A stretch of DNA of 64,000 bases from Liolophura sinensis (lineage: Eukaryota > Mollusca > Polyplacophora > Chitonida > Chitonidae), in the NCBI RefSeq assembly GCF_032854445.1, contig NC_088298.1:21291295-21355294 (forward strand), read 5' to 3'. This document shows, piece after piece, positions 28,501-43,039 of this stretch (position 1 is the first letter of the stretch; each line of letters starts with the position of its first letter). Under the pieces are notes generated by a model, which saw nothing but the letters and a program-made list of their open reading frames with translations, did no database searches and was not told the origin of the DNA. A program made the position numbers and the translations under genes.

Positions 28501-29740
28501 GGATACAGTGTGTTAAAAATATCTAACAATTACATACTTTTAACAATAATAATAATTGCACATCCAACAACTCGCCACTTTCAATCTATACTACCGATAA
28601 ATTTTCGTACAATGCAGATTGTTAGCTTATGTTCAATTAGAACGGCGTAGAAACTGTCCCGGTAGCCTGATTCACTTCACTAGAGTCACACTAAATACTT
28701 GGTGTTTCAGGTGCGGGTCTATTATTTCTTCGATATGAACCCCAGTTACGTTGGTAACATGGGGACAAAAATTAATTTGATTGATGTTTTACAATCGAAT
28801 ATTTCACTTAATCACAGTCAGCTGCTGTTCACGCCAATACCGGTATTACCCGCGTGTGGTGTGAGGGTTTTAATTAATTGTGTCACGGATAGACACCGCC
28901 TTAAAAATTCCATATTTTTCATTTTCGTTATTTCGTGTTACAGTGTAACTATTTATCTTAATTGGAAATTACTAAATTTATTTTCACTACAAATTTTTCA
29001 AATGGTTACCTATGCGTCAAGAGGAGTCAAATTGCAAACAGAGCAGCAAAAAAAGCTACAAACACAAAGGTGAGGATAAACTTTTATACTTCATGTTTAT
29101 TTCAACTCATGATTATGCCGTGTCAAAGAACCAATATTTCCAAACTGATTTTCTCCTGAAAATCTTTGAGGAAGTTGACGATGAGTCGAATAAAATCTGA
29201 AATTTAGAACAGCGTGATTTGAGATGATATGCTCCAAATGTCTCAATGAAATAGGTACATCTGGCTATGGATACAGTGTGTTAAAAATACTTTGTAATTA
29301 CATACTTTTAATAATAACAATAACTGCACTTTCAACAACTCGGCACTTTTAATACATACCACCGATAAATTTTCGTACCATATAGATTGTTGGCTTATGT
29401 TCAATTAGAACGGCATAAAAACTGTCCAGGTAGCCTTATTCACTTCACTAGTGACACTAAATACTTGGTGTTTCGGGTGCGGGTCTATTATTTCTTCGAT
29501 ATGAACCCCAGTTACGTTGGTAACATGGGGACAAAAATTATTTTGATTGATGTTTTACAATCGAATATTTCACTTAATCACAGTCAGCTGCTGTTCATGC
29601 CAATACCGGTATTACCCGCGTGTGGTGTGAGGGTTTTAATTAATTGTGTCACGGATAGACACCGCCTTAAAAATTCTATATTTTTCATTTTCGTTATTTC
29701 GTGATACAGTGTGATAATTGAAAGTAAAATTGAAGTAAAA
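25587..29740. repeat. Satellite HOR unit, standard form (4,154 bp)
   Basis: Anchors 25587, 26350, 27113, 27878, 28653, 29421, with the truncated monomer closing the unit. Confidence 0.93.
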
Positions 29741-31217
29741 ACTGTCCAGGTAGCCTTGTTTACTTCACTAGTGACACTAAATACTTGGTGTTTCGGGTGC
29801 GGGTCTATTATTTCTTCGATATGAACCCCAGTTACGTTGGTAACATGGGGACAAAAATTAATTTGATTGATGTTTTACAATCGAATATTTCACTGAATCA
29901 CATGGTATTTGCTGCTTGCGCTAATACCGACATTGCCCGCGCGTAGTGTGAGGGTTTTACTTAGTGTTTCATGGATACACACTGCCTAAAAAATTCCACA
30001 TTTCTGAGATCTGTTTTTTCGTGGTTCAATGTCAAACTTTATCTTAATTGCAATTTATTAAAGTCATTTTTCACTAGACATTTCTCAAATGATTACATAT
30101 TCGTCAAAAGGCGTCGAATTGTAAACAGAGCTACAAACACCAAGGTAAAGACAAACTTTTATACGTCATGTTTATTTCAACTCAATGATTATGCCGTGTC
30201 AAATAACCATTATTTCCAAAGTGATTAACTGATTTTCTACTGAAAATCTTTGAGAAAGTTGGCGATGAGTCAAATAAAATTTGGAATTTATAACTGCGTG
30301 ATTTGAGATGATATGCTCCATATGTTTGAATGAAATAAGTACATTTGGCTATGGATACAGTGTGTTAAAAATACCAAATAATTACACATTTTTAACAATA
30401 ACAATAACTGCACATCCAACACCTCGCCACTTTTTATCTATAGCACCGATAAAATTACATACCATGGCGATTGTTGGCTTATGTCAAAGGACAACGGTGT
30501 AAAAACTGTCCAGGTAGCCCGATTCACTTCTCTAGAGTCACACTAAATACTTGGTGTTTCAGGTGCAAGTCTATTATTTCTTCGATATGAACCCCAGTTA
30601 CATTGGTAACATGGGGACAAAAATTAATTTGATTGATGTTTTACAATCGAATATTTCACTTAATCACAGACAGTTGCTGTTCACGCTAATACCGGCATTA
30701 CCCGAGTGTAGTTTGAGGGTTTTAATTAATTGTTTGACGGATAGATTCCATATTTTTCATTTCTGTTATTTCGTAATACAGTGTAACAATTTAGCCGAAT
30801 TGCAAATTACTAAAGTTATTTTCACGAGAAATTTTTCAAATGGTTACCTATGCGTCAAGAGGGGTCAAATGAAAACAGATCATCAAAAAAGGCTACAAAC
30901 CACAAAGATGAGGATAAACTTGTATACTTCATTTTTATTTCAACTCATGATTATGCCGTGAGAAACAATCATTATTTCCAAACTGTTTAACTGATTTTCT
31001 ACTGAAAATCTTTGAGGAAGTTGACGATGAGTCAAATAAAATATGGAATTTATAACTGCGTGATTTGAGATGATATGCTCCATATGTCTCAATGAAATAT
31101 GTACATCTGGCTATGGACAGGATGTGTTAAAAATACTTAGTATTACACACTTTTAACAATAATAATCACTGCACTTTCAACAACTCGGGACTTTTAATCC
31201 ATACCACCGATAAATTT

Positions 31218-31233
31218 TCGTACCAAATAGATT
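31218..31233. repeat. Target-site duplication, left copy (SINE 31232-31508)
   Basis: TCGTACCAAATAGATT, identical to 31509-31524. Its last two T overlap the poly-T run. Without the SINE the two flanks restore one satellite monomer. Confidence 0.93.
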
Positions 31234-31508
31234 TTTTTTTTTTTTTTTTTTTTTTTTGATTGGTGTTTTACGCCGTACTCAAGAATATTTCACTTATACA
31301 ACAGCGGCCAGCATTATGGTGGGTGGAAGCCGGGCAGAGCCCGGGGGAAACCCACGACAATCCGCAGGTTGCTGGCAGACCTTCCCACTTACGGCCGGAG
31401 AGGAAGCCAGCATGAGCTGGACTTGAACTCACAGCGACCGCATTGGTGAGAGGCTCCTGGGTCATTACGCTGCGCTAGCGCGCTAACCGACTGAGCCACG
31501 GAGGCCCC
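31232..31508 (-). mobile_element. Full-length tRNA-derived SINE inserted in satellite
   Basis: Minus orientation. The head at 31508 side carries an A box (TGGCTCAGTCGG, 31498-31487) and a B box (GTTCAAGTCC, 31428-31419). The body holds GGGCAGAGCCCGGGGGAAAC on the plus strand, and the tail ends at a run of 26 T (poly-A on its own strand, 31232-31257). The complete head, long poly-A and perfect 16-bp target duplication indicate a recent insertion. Transcription would be by RNA polymerase III from the internal promoter (family knowledge). Confidence 0.95.
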
Positions 31509-31524
31509 TCGTACCAAATAGATT
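31509..31524. repeat. Target-site duplication, right copy (SINE 31232-31508)
   Basis: TCGTACCAAATAGATT, directly after the SINE head, continuing into normal satellite sequence (GTTGGCTTATG). Confidence 0.93.
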
Positions 31525-34179
31525 GTTGGCTTATGTTCAATTAGAACGGCGTAAAAACTGTCCAGGTAGCCTTATTCACTTCACTAGAGTCACAATGAAT
31601 ACTTGGTGTTTCAGGTGCAAGTCTATTATTTCTTCGATATGAACCCCAGTTACGTTGGTAACATGGGGACAAAAATTAATTTGATTGATGTTTTACAATC
31701 GAATATTTCACTTATTCACCTGATATTTGCTGTTTACGCTAATACCGACATTACCCGCGTGTAGTGTGAGGGTTTTACTTACTGTTTTACGGATGCACAC
31801 TACCTTAAAATTGCACAATTTTGAGATGTTAATTCGTGTTTCAATGTCAAACTTTACCTTACTAGCAATTTATTAAAGTCATTTTTCACTAGAAATTTCT
31901 CAAATGGTTACATATTTGTCAAAAGGCGTCGAATTGTAAAGACAGCTACAAACACAAAGGTAAGGATAAACTTTTATACTTCATGTTTATTTCAACTCAT
32001 GATTATGCGGTGTAAAACAATCATCAATTCTAAAGAGATTACCTAGTTTTCTACTGAAAATCTTTGAGAAAGTTGGCGATGAGTCAAATAAAATTTGGAA
32101 TTTATAACTGCGTGATTTGAGATGATATGCTCCAAATGTCTGAATGAGATAAGTACATTTGGCTATGGATACAGCATGTTTAAGAATACTTAATAATTAC
32201 ATACTTTTAACAATAACAATAACTGCACTTTCAACAACTCGGCACTTTTAATCTATATCACCGATAAATTTTTCGAACCATATAGATTGTTAGCTTATGT
32301 CAAAGGAGAACGGTGTAAGAACTGTCAAGGTAACACAATTCACTTCACTAGAGCCACATTAAATACTTGGTGTTTCAGGTGCGGGTCTATTATTTCTTCT
32401 ATATGAACCCCAGTTACGTTGGTAACATGGGGACAAAAATTAATTTGATTGATGTTTTACAATCGAATATTTCACTTAATCACACATATCTGTTGTTCAC
32501 GTTAATACCGGCATTACCCGCGTGTAGTGTGAGGGTTTTACTTACTGTTTCACAGATAGACAATGCCTTAAAAATTTGATGTTTTTCATTTCTGTTATTT
32601 CGCTATACAATGTAACAATTTATCTTAATTGCAAATTAATCAAGTTATTTTCACTAGAAATTTTTCAAATGGTTACCCATGCGTCAAAGGGGTCAAACTG
32701 CAAACAGAGCAGAAAAAAAAGCTACAAACACAAAGGTAAGGATAAACTTTTATACTTCATGTTTATTTCAACTCATGATTATGCCGTGTAAAACAATCAT
32801 CAATTCCAAAGAGATGACCTAGTTTTCTACTGAAAATCTTTGAGAAAGTTGGCGATGAGTCAAATAAAATTTGGAATTTATAACTGCGTGATTTGAGATG
32901 ATATGCTCCAAATGTCTGAATGAAATAAGTACATCTGGCTATGGATACAGCCTGTTTAAGAATATCTAATAATTACATACTTTTAACAATAATAATAACT
33001 GCACATCCAACAACTCGCCACTTTCAATGTATACCACCGATAAATTTTCGTACAATGCAGATTGTTGGCTTATGTTCCATTAGAACGGCGTAGAAACTGT
33101 CCCGGTAGCCTGATTCACTTCACTAGAGTCACACTAAATACTTGGTGTTTCAGGTGCGGGTCTATTATTTCTTCGATATGAACCCCAGTTACGTTGGTAA
33201 CATGGGGACAAAAATTAATTTGATGGATGTTTTACAATCGAATATTTCACTTAATCACAGACAGCTGCTGTTCACGCTAATACCGGCATTACCCGAGTGT
33301 AGTTTGAGGGTTTTATTTGTTTCACGGATAGACACTGCCTTAAAAATTCCATATTTTTCATTTTCGTTATTTCGTTTTACAGTGTAACTATTTATCCTAA
33401 TTGGAAATTACTAAATTTATTTTCACTTCAAATTTTTCAAATGGCTACCTATGCGTCAAGAGGAGTCAAATTGCAAACAGAGCAGCAAAAAAAGCTACAA
33501 ACACAAAGGTGAGGATAAACTTTTATACTTCATTTTTATTTCAACTCATGATTATGCCGTGTCAAAGAACCAATATTTCCAAACTGATTTTCTCCTGAAA
33601 ATCTTTGAGAAAGTTGACGATGAGTCGAATAAAATCTGGAATTTAGAACAGCGCGATTTGAGATGATATGCTCCAAAAGTCTCAATGAAATAGGTACATC
33701 TGGCTATGGATACAGTGTGTTAAAAATACTTTGTAATTACATACTTTTAACAATAACAATAACTGCACTTTAAACAAATCGGCACTTTTAATACATACCA
33801 CCGATAAATTTTCGTACCATATATATTATTGGCTTATGTTCAATTAGAACGGCATAAAGACTGTCCAGGTAGCCTTATTCACTTCACTAGTGACACTAAA
33901 TACTTGGTGTTTCGGGTGCGGGTCTATTATTTCTTCGATATGAACCCCAGTTACGTTGGTAACATGGGGACAAAAATTATTTTGATTGATGTTTTACAAT
34001 CGAATATTTCACTTAATCACAGTCAGCTGCTGTTCACGCCAATACCGGTATTACCCGCGTGTGGTGTGAGGGTTTTAATTAATTGTGTCACGGATAGACA
34101 CCGCCTTAAAAATTCCATATTTTTCATTTTCGTTATTTCGTGATACAGTGTGATAATTGAAAGTAAAATTGAAGTAAAA

Positions 34180-37100
34180 ACTGTCCAGGTAGCCTTGTTT
34201 ACTTCACTAGTGACACTAAATACTTGGTGTTTCGGGTGCGGGTCTATTATTTCTTCGATATGAACCCCAGTTACGTTGGTAACATGGGGACAAAAATTAA
34301 TTTGATTGATGTTTTACAATCGAATATTTCACTTATTCACATGATATTTGCTGCTTACTCTAATACCGACATTGCCCGCGTGTAGTGTGAGGGTTTTACT
34401 TATTGTTTGACGGATGCACACTGCCTAAAAAGTTCCACATTTTTGAGATCTTTTTTTTCGTGGTTCAATGTCAAACTTCATCTTAATTGCAATTTATTAA
34501 AGTCATTTTTCACTAGACATTTCTCAAATGATTACATATTCGTCAAAAGGCGTCGAATTGTAAACAGAGCTACAAACACAAAGGTAAAGACAAACTTTTA
34601 TACGTCATGTTTATTTCAACTCATGATTATGCCGTGTCAAATAACCATTATTTCCAAAGTGATTAACTGATTTTCTACTGAAAATCTTTGAGAAAGTTGG
34701 CGATGAGTCAAATAAAATTTGGAATTTATAACTGCGTGATTTGAGATGATATGCTCCATATATCTGAATGAAATAAGTACATTTGGCTATGGATACAGTG
34801 TGTTAAAAATACCAAATAATTACACATTTTTAACAATAATAATAACTGCACATCCAACACCTCGCCACTTTTTATCTATACCACAGATAAATTTACATAC
34901 CATGGAGATTGTTGGCTTATGTCAAAGGACAACGGTGTAAGAACTGTCCAGGTAGCCTGATTCACTTCACTAGTGACACTAAATACTTGGTGTTTCGGGT
35001 GCGGGTCTATTATTTCTTCGATATGAACCCCAGTTACGTTGGTAACATGGGGACAAAAATTAATTTGATTGATGTTTTACAATCGAATATTTCACTGAAT
35101 CACATGGTATTTGCTGCTTGCGCTAATACCGACATTACCCGCGTGTAGTTTGAGGGTTTTACTTAGTGTTTCATGGATACACATTGCCTTAAAATTCCAC
35201 ATTTCTGAGATCTGTTTTTTCGTGGTTCAATGTTAGAATTGATCTTAATTGCAATTTATTAAAGTCATTTTTCACTAGAAATTTTTCAAATGGTTACCTA
35301 TACGTCAAAAGGCGTCGAATTGTGAACAAAGCTACAAACACAAAAGTAAAGATCAACTTTTATACTTCATTATTATTTCAACTCATGATTATGCCGTGTA
35401 AAACAACCCTGAATTCCAAACTGATTACCTAATTTTCCACTGAAATTTTTTTGAGAAATTTGACGATGAGTCAATCAAAATTTGGAATTAATAACTGCGT
35501 GATTTGAGATGTTATGCTATAAAGGTCTCAACGAAATCAGCACATTTGGCTATGGATACAGCATGTTTAAAAATACTTAATAATTACATACTTTTAACAA
35601 TAATAAAAACTGCACATCCAACACCTCGCCACTTTCAAACTATACCACCGATAAATTTTCGTACTATGTAGATTGTTGGCATATGTTAAATTAAAACGGA
35701 GTAAGAACTGTCCAGGTAGCCTTGTTCACTTCACTAGAGTCACACTAAATACTTGGTGTTTCGGGTGCGGGTCTATTATTTCTTCGATATGAATAGCAGT
35801 TACGTTGGTAACATGGGAAGAAAAATTAATTTAATTGATGTTTTACAATCGAATATTTCACTTATTCACCTGATATTTGCTGTTTACGCTAATACCGACA
35901 TTACCCGCGTGTAGTGTGAGGGTTTTACTTACTGTTTTACGGATGCACACTACCTTAAAATTGCACAATTTTGAGATGTTAATTCGTGTTTCAATGTCAA
36001 ACTTTACCTTACTAGCAATTTATTAAAGTCATTTTTCACTAGAAATTTCTCAAATGGTTACATATTTGTCAAAAGGCGTCGAATTGTAAAGACAGCTACA
36101 AACACAAAGGTAAGGATAAACTTTTATACTTCATGTTTATTTCAACTCATGATTATGCGGTGTAAAACAATCATGAATTCTAAAGAGATTACCTAGTTTT
36201 CTACTGAAAATCTTTGAGAAAGTTGGCGATGAGTCAAATAAAATTTGGAATTTATAACTGCGTGATTTGAGATGATATGCTCCAAATGTCTAAATGAGAT
36301 AAGTACATTTGGCTATGGATACAGCATGTTTAAGAATACTTAATAATTACATACTTTTAACAATAACAATAACTGCACTTTCAACAACTCGGCACTTTTA
36401 ATACATACCACCGATAAATTTTTCGAACCATATAGATTGTTAGCTTATGTCAAAGGAGAACGGTGTAAGAACTGTCCAGGTAACACAATTCACTTCACTA
36501 GAGCCACATTAAATAATTGGTGTTTCAGGTGCGGGTCTATTATTTCTTCTATATGAACCCCAGTTACGTTGGTAACATGGGGACAAAAATTAATTTGATT
36601 GATGTTTTACAATCGAATATTTCACTTAATCACACATATCTGTTGTTCACGTTAATACCGGCATTACCCGCGTGTAGTGTGAGGGTTTTACTTACTGTTT
36701 CACAGATAGACAATGCCTTAAAAATTTGATGTTTTTCATTTCTGTTATTTCGCTATACAATGTAACAATTTATCTTAATTGCAAATTAATCAAGTTATTT
36801 TCACTAGAAATTTTTCAAATGGTTACCCATGCTTCAAAAGGGGTCAAACTGCAAACAGAGCAGAAAAAAAAGCTACAAACACAAAGGTAAGGATAAACTT
36901 TTATACTTCATGTTTATTTCAACTTATGATTATGCCGTCTAAAACAATCATGAATTCCAAAGAGATTACCTAGTTTTCTACTGAAAATCTTTGAGAAAGT
37001 TGGCGATGAGTCAAATAAAATTTGGAATTTATAACTGCATGATTTGAGATGATGTGCTCCAAATGTCTGAATGAAATAAGTACATCTGGCTATGGATACA

Positions 37101-38330
37101 GCATGTTTAAGAATATCTAATAATTACATACTTTTAACAATAATAATAACTGCACATCCAACAACTCGCCACTTTCAATCTATACCACCGATAAATTTTC
37201 GTCCAATGCAGATTGTTGGCTTATGTTCCATTAGAACGGCGTAGAAACTGTCCCGGTAGCCTGATTCACTTCACTAGAGTCACACTAAATACTTGGTGTT
37301 TCAGGTGCGGGTCTATTATTTCTTCGATATGAACCCCAGTTACGTTGGTAACATGGGGACAAAAATTAATTTGATGGATGTTTTACAATCGAATATTTCA
37401 CTTAATCACAGACAGCTGGTGTTCACGCTAATACCGGCATTACCCGAGTGTAGTTTGAGGGTTTTATTCGTTTCACGGATAGACACTGCCTTAAAAATTC
37501 CATATTTTTCATTTTCGTTATTTCGTGTTACAGTGTAACTATTTATCTTAATTGGAAATTACTAAATTTATTTTCACTACAAATTTTTCAAATGGTTACC
37601 TATGCGTCAAGAGGAGTCAAATTGCAAACAGGGCAGCAAAAAAAGCTACAAACACAAAGGTGAGGATAAACTTTTATACTTCATTTTTAAATCAAGTCAT
37701 GATTGTGCCGTGTCAAAGAACCAAAATTTCCAAACTGATTTTCTCCTGAAAATCTTTGAGAAAGTTGACGACGAGTCGAATAAAATCTGGAATTTAGAAC
37801 AGCGTGATTTGAGATGATATGCTCCAAATGTCTCAGTGAAATAGGTACATCTGGCTATGGATACAGTGTGTTAAAAATACTTTGTAATTAAATACTTTTA
37901 ACAATAACAATAACTGCACATCCAACAACTCGGCACTTTTAATACATACCACCGATAAATTTTCGTACCATATAGATTGTTGGCTTATGTTCAATTAGAA
38001 CGGCATAAAAACTGTCCAGGTAGCCTTATTCACTTCACTAGTGACACTAAATACTTGGTGTTTCGGGTGCGGGTCTATTATTTCTTCGATATGAACCCCA
38101 GTTACGTTGGTAACATGGGGACAAAAATTATTTTGATTGATGTTTTACAATCGAATATTTCACTTAATCACAGTCAGCTGCTGTTCACGCCAATACCGGT
38201 ATTACCCGCGTGTGGTGTGAGGGTTTTAATTAATTGTGTCACGGATAGACACCGCCTTAAAAATTCCATATTTTTCATTTTCGTTATTTCGTGATACAGT
38301 GTGATAATTGAAAGTAAAATTGAAGTAAAA
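34180..38330. repeat. Satellite HOR unit, standard form (4,151 bp)
   Basis: Anchors 34180, 34943, 35707, 36471, 37247, 38011; closes with the truncated monomer. Confidence 0.94.
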
Positions 38331-41300
38331 ACTGTCCAGGTAGCCTTGTTTACTTCACTAGTGACACTAAATACTTGGTGTTTCGGGTGCGGGTCTATTA
38401 TTTCTTCGATATAAACCCCAGTTACGTTGGTAACATGGGGACAAAAATTAATTTGATTGATGTTTTACAATCGAATATTTCACTTATTCGCATGATATTT
38501 GCTGCTTACTCTAATACCGACATTGCCCGCGCGTAGTGTGAGGGTTTTACTTATTGTTTTACGGATGCACACTGCCTAAAAAGTTCCACATTTTTGAGAT
38601 CTTTTTTTTCGTGGTTCAATGTCAAACTTTATCTTAATTGCAATTTATTAAAGTCATTTTTCACAAGACATTTCTCAAATGATTACATATTCGTCAAAAG
38701 GCATCGAATTGTAAACAGAGCTACAAACACAAAGGTAAAGACAAACTTTTATACGTCATGTTTATTTCAACTCATGATTATGTCGTGTCAAATAACCATT
38801 ATTTCCAAACTGATTAACTGATTTTCTCCTGAAAATCTTTGAGAAAGTTGGCGATGAGTCAAATAAAATTTGGAATGTATAACTGCGTGATTTGAGATGA
38901 TATGCTCCTTATGTCTGAATGAAATAAGTACAGTTGGCTATGGATACAGTGTGTTAAAAATACCAAATAATTACACATTTCTAACAATAACAATAACTGC
39001 ACATCCAACACCTCGCCACTTTTTATCTATACCACAGATAAATTTACATACCATGGAGATTGTTGGCTTATGTCAAAGGAGAACGGTGTAAGAACTGTCC
39101 AGGTAACACAATTCACTTCACTAGAGCCACAATAAATACTTGGTGTTTCAGGTGCAAGTCTATTATTTCTTCGATATGAACCCCAGTTACGTTGGTAACA
39201 TGGGGACAAAAATTAATTTGATTGATGTTTTACAATCGAATATTTCACTGAATCACATGGTATTTGCTGCTTGCGCTAATACCGACATTACCCGCGTGTA
39301 GATTGAGGGTTTTACTTAGTGTTTCATGGATACACACTGCCTTAAAATTCCACATTTCTGAGATCTGTTTTTTCGTCGTTCAATGTTAGAATTTATCTTA
39401 ATTGCAATTTATTAAAATCATTTTTCACTAGAAATTTTTCAAATGGTTACCTATACGTCAAAAGGCGTCGAATTGTGAACAAAGCTACAAACACAAAGGT
39501 AAAGATCAACTTTTATACTTCATTATTATTTCAACTCATGATTATGCCGTGTAAAACAACCCTGAATTCCAAACTGATTACCTAATTTTCTACTGAAATT
39601 TTTTGAGAAATTTGACGATGAGTCAATCAAAATTTGGAATTTATAACTGCGTGATTTGAGATGTTATGCTATAAAGGTCTCAACGAAATCAGCACATTTG
39701 GCTATGGATACAGCATGTTTAAAAATACTTAATAATTACATACTTTTAACAATAATAAAAACTGCACATCCAACACCTCGCCACTTTCAAACTATACCGC
39801 CGATAAATTTTCGTACTATGTAGATTGTTGGCATATGTTAAATTAGAACGGTGTAAGAACTGTCCAGGTAGCCTTATTCACTTCACTAGAGTCACACTAA
39901 ATACTTGGTGTTTCGGGTGCGGGTCTATTATTTCTTCGATATGAATAGCAGTTACGTTGGTAACATGGAAGAAAAATTAATTTGATTCATGTTTTACAAT
40001 CGAATATTTCACTTATTCACCTGATATTTGCTGTTTACGCTAATACCGACATTACCCGCGTGTAGTGTGAGGGTTTTACTTACTGTTTTACGGATGCACA
40101 CTACCTTAAAATTGCACAATTTTGAGATGTTAATTCGTGTTTCAATGTCAAACTTTACCTTACTAGCAATTTATTAAAGTCATTTTTCACTAGAAATTTC
40201 TCAAATGGTTACATATTTGTCAAAAGGCGTCGAATTGTAAAGACAGCTACAAACACAAAGGTAAGGATAAACTTTTATACTTCATGTTTATTTCAACTCA
40301 TGATTATGCGGTGTAAAACAATCATGAATTCTAAAGAGATTACCTAGTTTTCTACTGAAAATCTTTGAGAAAGTTGGCGATGAGTCAAATAAAATTTGGA
40401 ATTTATAACTGCGTGTTTTGAGATGATATGCTCCAAATGTCTAAATGAGATAAGTACATTTGGCTATGGATACAGCATGTTTAAGAATACTTAATAATTA
40501 CATACTTTTAACAATAACAATAACTGCACTTTCAACAACTCGGCACTTTTAATACACACCACCGATAAATTTTTCGAACCATATAGATTGTTAGCTTATG
40601 TCAAAGGAGAACGGTGTAAGAACTGTCCAGGTAACACAATTCACTTCACTAGAGCCACATTAAATACTTGGTATTTCAGGTGCGGGTCTATTATTTCTTC
40701 TATATGAACCCCAGTTACGTTGGTAACATGGGGACAAAAATTAATTTGATTGATGTTTTACAATCGAATATTTCACTTAATCACACATATCTGTTGTTCA
40801 CGCTAATACCGGCATTACCCGCGTGTAGTGTGAGGGTTTTACTTACTGTTTCACAGATAGACAATGCCTTAAAAATTCGATGTTTTTCATTTCTGTTATT
40901 TCGCTATACAATGTAACAATTTATCTTAATTGCAAATTAATCAAGTTATTTTCACGAGAAATTTTTCAAATGGTTACCCATGCTTCAAAAGGGGTCAAAC
41001 TGCAAACAGAGCAGAAAAAAAAGCTACAAACACAAAGGTAAGGATAAACTTTTATACTTCATGTTTATTTCAACTCATGATTATGCCGTCTAAAACAATC
41101 ATGAATTCCAAAGAGATGACCTAGTTTTCTACTGAAAATCTTTGAGAAAGTTGGCGATGAGTCAAATAAAATTTGGAATTTATAACTGCATGATTTGAGA
41201 TGATGTGCTCCAAATGTCTGAATGAAATAAGTACATCTGGCTATGGATACAGCATGTTTAAGAATATCTAATAATTACATACTTTTAACAATAATAATAA

Positions 41301-42481
41301 CTGCACATCCAACAACTCGCCACTTTCAATCTATACCACCGATAAATTTTCGTCCAATGCAGATTGTTGGCTTATGTTCCATTAGAACGGCGTAGAAACT
41401 GTCCCGGTAGCCTGATTCACTTCACTAGAGTCACACTAAATACTTGGTGTTTCAGGTGCGGGTCTATTATTTCTTCGATATGAACCCCAGTTACGTTGGT
41501 AACATGGGGACAAAAATTAATTTGATTGATGTTTTACAATCGAATATTTCACTTAATCACAGACAGCTGGTGTTCACGCTAATACCGGCATTACCCGAGT
41601 GTAGTTTGAGGGTTTTATTCGTTTCACGGATAGACACTGCCTTAAAAATTCCATATTTTTCATTTTCGTTATTTCGTGTTACAGTGTAACTATTTATCTT
41701 AATTGGAAATTACTAAATTTATTTTCACTACAAATTTTTCAAATGGTTACCTATGCGTCAAGAGGAGTCAAATTGCAAACAGGGCAGCAAAAAAAGCTAC
41801 AAACACAAAGGTGAGGATAAACTTTTATACTTCATTTTTAAATCAACTCATGATTGTGCCGTGTCAAAGAACCAATATTTTCAAACTGATTTTCTCCTGA
41901 AAATCTTTGAGAAAGTTGACGACGAGTCGAATAAAATCTGGAATTTAGAACAGCGTGATTTGAGATGATATGCTCCAAATGTCTCAGTGAAATAGGTATA
42001 TCTGGCTATGGATACAGTGTGTTAAAAATACTTTGTAATTACATACTTTTAACAATAACAATAACTGCACTTTCAACAACTCGGCACTTTTAATACATAC
42101 CACCGATAAATTTTCGTACCATATAGATTGTTAGCTTATGTTCAATTAGAACGGCATAAAAACTGTCCAGGTAGCCTTATTCACTTCACTAGTGACACTA
42201 AATACTTGGTGTTTCGGGTGCGGGTCTATTATTTCTTCGATATGAACCCCAGTTACGTTGGTAACATGGGGACAAAAATTATTTTGATTGATGTTTTACA
42301 ATCGAATATTTCACTTAATCACAGTCAGCTGCTGTTCACGCCAATACCGGTATTACCCGCGTGTGGTGTGAGGGTTTTAATTAATTGTGTCACGGATAGA
42401 CACCGCCTTAAAAATTCCATATTTTTCATTTTCGTTATTTCGTGATACAGTGTGATAATTGAAGGTAAAATTGAAGTAAAA
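38331..42481. repeat. Satellite HOR unit, standard form (4,151 bp)
   Basis: Anchors 38331, 39094, 39859, 40622, 41398, 42162. Same length to the base as the previous unit; the last complete HOR before the array edge. Confidence 0.94.
42162..42481. repeat. Truncated 320-bp satellite monomer (HOR delimiter)
   Basis: The monomer stops shortly after GTGATACAGTGTGATAATTG and passes through a short A-rich joint (AAAATTGAAGTAAAAACTGT) into the next monomer. The same joint is present at 681, 6360, 15052, 19204, 25587, 29741, 34180 and 38331, so it arose once and was spread by amplification. Confidence 0.9.
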
Positions 42482-43039
42482 ACTGTCCAGGTAGCCTTGT
42501 TTACTTCACTAGTGACACTAAATACTTGGTGTTTCGGGTGCGGGTCTATTATTTCTTCGATATGAACCCCAGTTACGTTGGTAACATGGGGACAAAAATT
42601 AATTTGATTGATGTTTTACAATCGAATATTTCACTTATTCACATGATATTTGCTGCTTACTCTAATACCGACATTGCCCGCGCGTAGTGTGAGGGTTTTA
42701 CTTATTGTTTTACGGATGCACACTGCCTAAAAAGTTCCACATTTTTGAGATCTTTTTTTTCGTGGTTCAATGTCAAACTTTATCTTAATTGCAATTTATT
42801 AAAGTCATTTTTCACAAGACATTTCTCAAATGATTACATATTCGTCAAAAGGCGTCGAATTGTAAACAGAGCTACAAACACAAAGGTAAAGACAAACTTT
42901 TATACGTCATGTTTATTTCAACTCATGATTATGCCGTGTCAAATAACCATTATTTCCAAAGTGATTAACTGATTTTCTCCTGAAAATCTTTGAGAAAGTT
43001 GGCGATGAGTCAAATAAAATCTGGAATTTATAACTGCGT

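Larger units (their letters stand above)
29741..34179. repeat. Satellite HOR unit, standard form, interrupted by a SINE
   Basis: 4,439 bp in all. Removing the SINE and one target-site copy (291 bp) gives 4,148 bp, the standard length. Confidence 0.92.

Noticed and set aside
31400-31508. tRNA gene on the minus strand
   Set aside because: A and B boxes are present, but there is no paired acceptor stem and the sequence continues into a SINE body and poly-A tail.
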